The notes under the pieces were generated by a model that saw nothing but the letters and a program-made list of their open reading frames with translations, did no database searches and was not told the origin of the DNA. From CAVSNH01 sp963729275 (GTDB lineage: Bacteria > Actinomycetota > Acidimicrobiia > Acidimicrobiales > RAAP-2): DNA of 64,000 nt. Made by a program: the position numbers and the translations under genes. Shown piece by piece: positions 62,533 to 64,000 of this stretch. Every line of letters starts with the position of its first letter. Within the stretch, counting starts at the first letter, position 1. The stretch spans positions 1 to 64,000 of the forward strand of contig CAVSNH010000001.1 in assembly GCA_963729275.1 (NCBI GenBank), given 5' to 3'.

Positions 62533-62571
62533 CAGCTCGTCTTTTGGGCATTCACTCTCGGCCTGATCTCC

Positions 62572-62618
62572 GGGAACCTCACCGTGCCCTCGGGAGTCTG
62601 ATCCCTCTGGGAGGTTCC
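62572..62618 (+). promoter_or_regulatory. leader hairpin that hides a ribosome binding site
   Basis: GGAACCTC (62573-62580) pairs with GAGGTTCC (62611-62618). Two more pairs (62582-62583 with 62609-62610) and an inner GGGA/TCCC stem (62592-62595 with 62602-62605) extend it. The ribosome site GGGAGG (62609-62614), eight bases before GTG 62623, lies wholly in the right arm. Confidence 0.5.
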
Positions 62619-62622
62619 GACT

Positions 62623-63690
62623 GTGCGCGTGGATCAAAAATCGAGGGCCCGTGGGCCGGGGTGGGGGCCCGCCGCAGCCGTCCTCGTGGTCATGACCGCC
62701 TTGATGTCGGTCACTCCGGCCGCCGGGGCGACGACTTCGGACGTTCCGACCCCCACCATCGCGGTTGCACCGGTGGCGCCACGGGTGGTCGACGGTCGCT
62801 TCGTGTCGGTCGTCGCTTTGGACGGGGGTGCGCTCACCGTCCGTCCGTCGCCGGGTCGGCTGCGTCCAACGGGCGATGCCGGCAAGACCGAGACTCAGGC
62901 CTGGGCCACCGGACAGATCATGGGCTACCGCGCCCAGGTTTTCGGCTTCGGCGTAGTCACCATCCGTGCTCGTCGCGCCGGCATCCCGAGAGTGCGCAAC
63001 TTGCCGGCGTGGGTGGCCTTGGCCACCGACGCCGAGGCCAGCTTCGGTTGCCCGATGATGCGCGTCTCGCCGGAGCCTTCCCTCGGCTCTCCCGAGCCCG
63101 CGCTGGCGTCGCCGGGCGAGGCCGCGGTCATCATCGGCTCGGCAAGGCCGAGGCTCGCCCTGGTGTACAAGGCCCGCAGCGACCCGTGCGGAACCGTCGT
63201 CCCGGCGACGCTGACCCAGGCGCTGGAACGGCTTTCGATCCCGTGGACGGCCACCGGACCGGTGACGGACCAAGTGCTGCCGGTCAGGGCCATCCTCCCG
63301 GAGTGTGGCAGCCTGGCCGGCATCGCCTCCGGAGGATCGGCGTCGGCCATGTCCGTCACCCTCTACGCGGTCGTGCCGGAGACACCGTCGGCTCGCTCCT
63401 GTGCGCCGGCCCACGCCATCGACGAGGCAGTCGTCCTCGGACCGGTCGGAGCCCCGGGCGCACCGCCACCGCTCGTCGGTCCCGACACTCAGATCCTGCA
63501 CGGGACGACCGGGCCGGTCCCGGTCGTCACCTCTACCTCAGAGAGCCCTCAGTCGACGCTGCCGGCGCCCTCTGGAGACGGCGACGCTCGCCTGTCGGGC
63601 TGGGAGCAGGTCGCGGATCAGATGACGAGGGAACCCGACGTCCTGATATTGGGACCAGCCGCCAGAGGACATCCGTTGGGCCGCGCATAG
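62623..63690 (+). CDS. secreted protein of unknown function
   Basis: Protein of 355 aa. The signal sequence is clear: basic MRVDQKSRARGPGWG, then AAAVLVVMTALMSVTPAAGA with an A-x-A-like cleavage site near residue 36. The mature part has two or three pairs of cysteines (CPMM, DPCGT, LPECG, RSCAP), suggesting disulfides, and beta-like segments. A Pro/Ser/Thr-rich tail follows from about residue 300. No family recognised. GTG 62623; see the leader hairpin. Confidence 0.7.
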   Translation: MRVDQKSRARGPGWGPAAAVLVVMTALMSVTPAAGATTSDVPTPTIAVAPVAPRVVDGRFVSVVALDGGALTVRPSPGRLRPTGDAGKTETQAWATGQIMGYRAQVFGFGVVTIRARRAGIPRVRNLPAWVALATDAEASFGCPMMRVSPEPSLGSPEPALASPGEAAVIIGSARPRLALVYKARSDPCGTVVPATLTQALERLSIPWTATGPVTDQVLPVRAILPECGSLAGIASGGSASAMSVTLYAVVPETPSARSCAPAHAIDEAVVLGPVGAPGAPPPLVGPDTQILHGTTGPVPVVTSTSESPQSTLPAPSGDGDARLSGWEQVADQMTREPDVLILGPAARGHPLGRA

Positions 63691-63807
63691 AGCAGGTGCG
63701 CAGCGGTTTCCGGCAAAGGATCCAGTGACGGGCGTCGGTCGCTGGTGCGAAATTGAGGTTCATCGTCGGGGACGCTGACCAGGGATCGGTGCGGCCCCGC
63801 CAGTCGT

Positions 63808-64000
63808 TCAGCGATAGGCCGGCCGATCGCCCCCGTTCCGGCGCCAGGCGACGAGCCATCCCAGCACCAACGCGACACCCCCGATGATCAGCATCGGCAG
63901 GTCACCGCCGCCTGCGTAGGGTGTCATTCCCCGCCGCAAGGCGAGGTCGGCGAAGACCACCTGGCGCGCACCGAGCACGGACCGGGACAGGAGCGTTCCT
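63808..64000 (-). CDS. C-terminus of apolipoprotein N-acyltransferase-like protein (partial)
   Basis: The last 63 codons of a gene that runs off the window. They encode VVFADLALRRGMTPYAGGGD, a final helix (LPMLIIGGVALVLGWLVAW) and a basic end. The L-R-x-G-x-T-P-Y-x-x-x-G-D block before a last membrane helix is how Lnt proteins end; Lnt adds the third acyl chain to lipoproteins. The catalytic domain is outside the window. Confidence 0.6.
   Translation of the reverse strand, partial: GTLLSRSVLGARQVVFADLALRRGMTPYAGGGDLPMLIIGGVALVLGWLVAWRRNGGDRPAYR

Overview
This 64 kb window comes from a high-GC, Gram-positive-type chromosome and is almost certainly actinobacterial. Three things point that way: an MshA-type glycosyltransferase (mycothiol pathway), an RsiG-type c-di-GMP-binding anti-sigma homologue, and a rex-hemA-hemC-hemD cluster. 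GTG starts and 4-nt GTGA/ATGA overlaps are also frequent. The gene set would suit a deep-branching lineage such as Acidimicrobiia, but that placement is inference; no rRNA is present.

Layout. 1-5 kb: a tRNA-Lys, a GNAT acetyltransferase, a YncE-like lipoprotein, a class V aminotransferase divergent from a His-rich TraR/DksA-type zinc finger protein, then rsiG-like and XRE regulator genes. 5-12.7 kb: mshA, a YbjN-domain gene, proC, a SAM hydrolase, rex, hemA, hemC and hemD on one strand. 12.7-15.3 kb: an opposing polytopic membrane protein and a decayed methyltransferase, which split the haem genes. 15.3-20 kb: hemB, hemL, a possible 49-aa coupled ORF and a low-complexity membrane protein. 20-38 kb: a geranylgeranyl-reductase-family flavoprotein divergent from a complete 14-gene nuoA-N operon with very tight coupling; several subunits carry long disordered C-terminal tails. 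38-47 kb: LapA-domain protein, secreted protein, DUF2252 protein, glutamate decarboxylase, channel-like and GAP-family membrane proteins, and two nearly identical SHOCT-domain genes in inverted orientation around a 475-aa membrane protein. 47-54.7 kb: a loosely packed, visibly less GC-rich accessory stretch with GtrA, small secreted and zinc-ribbon proteins, a dimethylformamidase-like enzyme and several very small genes. 54.7-64 kb: a drug-efflux MFS protein, a 1078-aa fusion of a degenerate metallophosphoesterase with an MprF-like domain, acs, a HAD protein, a secreted protein with a structured leader, and the C-terminus of an Lnt-like protein.

Functionally the core is respiration and tetrapyrrole supply. 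Rex (an NADH/NAD+ sensor in its family) sits beside hemA, the entry to haem synthesis, and the window also encodes complex I, which reoxidises NADH; Acs feeds acetyl-CoA. MshA supplies the low-molecular-weight thiol. RsiG suggests a c-di-GMP-controlled sigma factor elsewhere in the genome. No CRISPR array, prophage or intact insertion sequence is visible. The best candidates for something new are the phosphoesterase-MprF fusion, the inverted SHOCT paralogues, the leader hairpin at 62.57-62.62 kb, and the very small genes.
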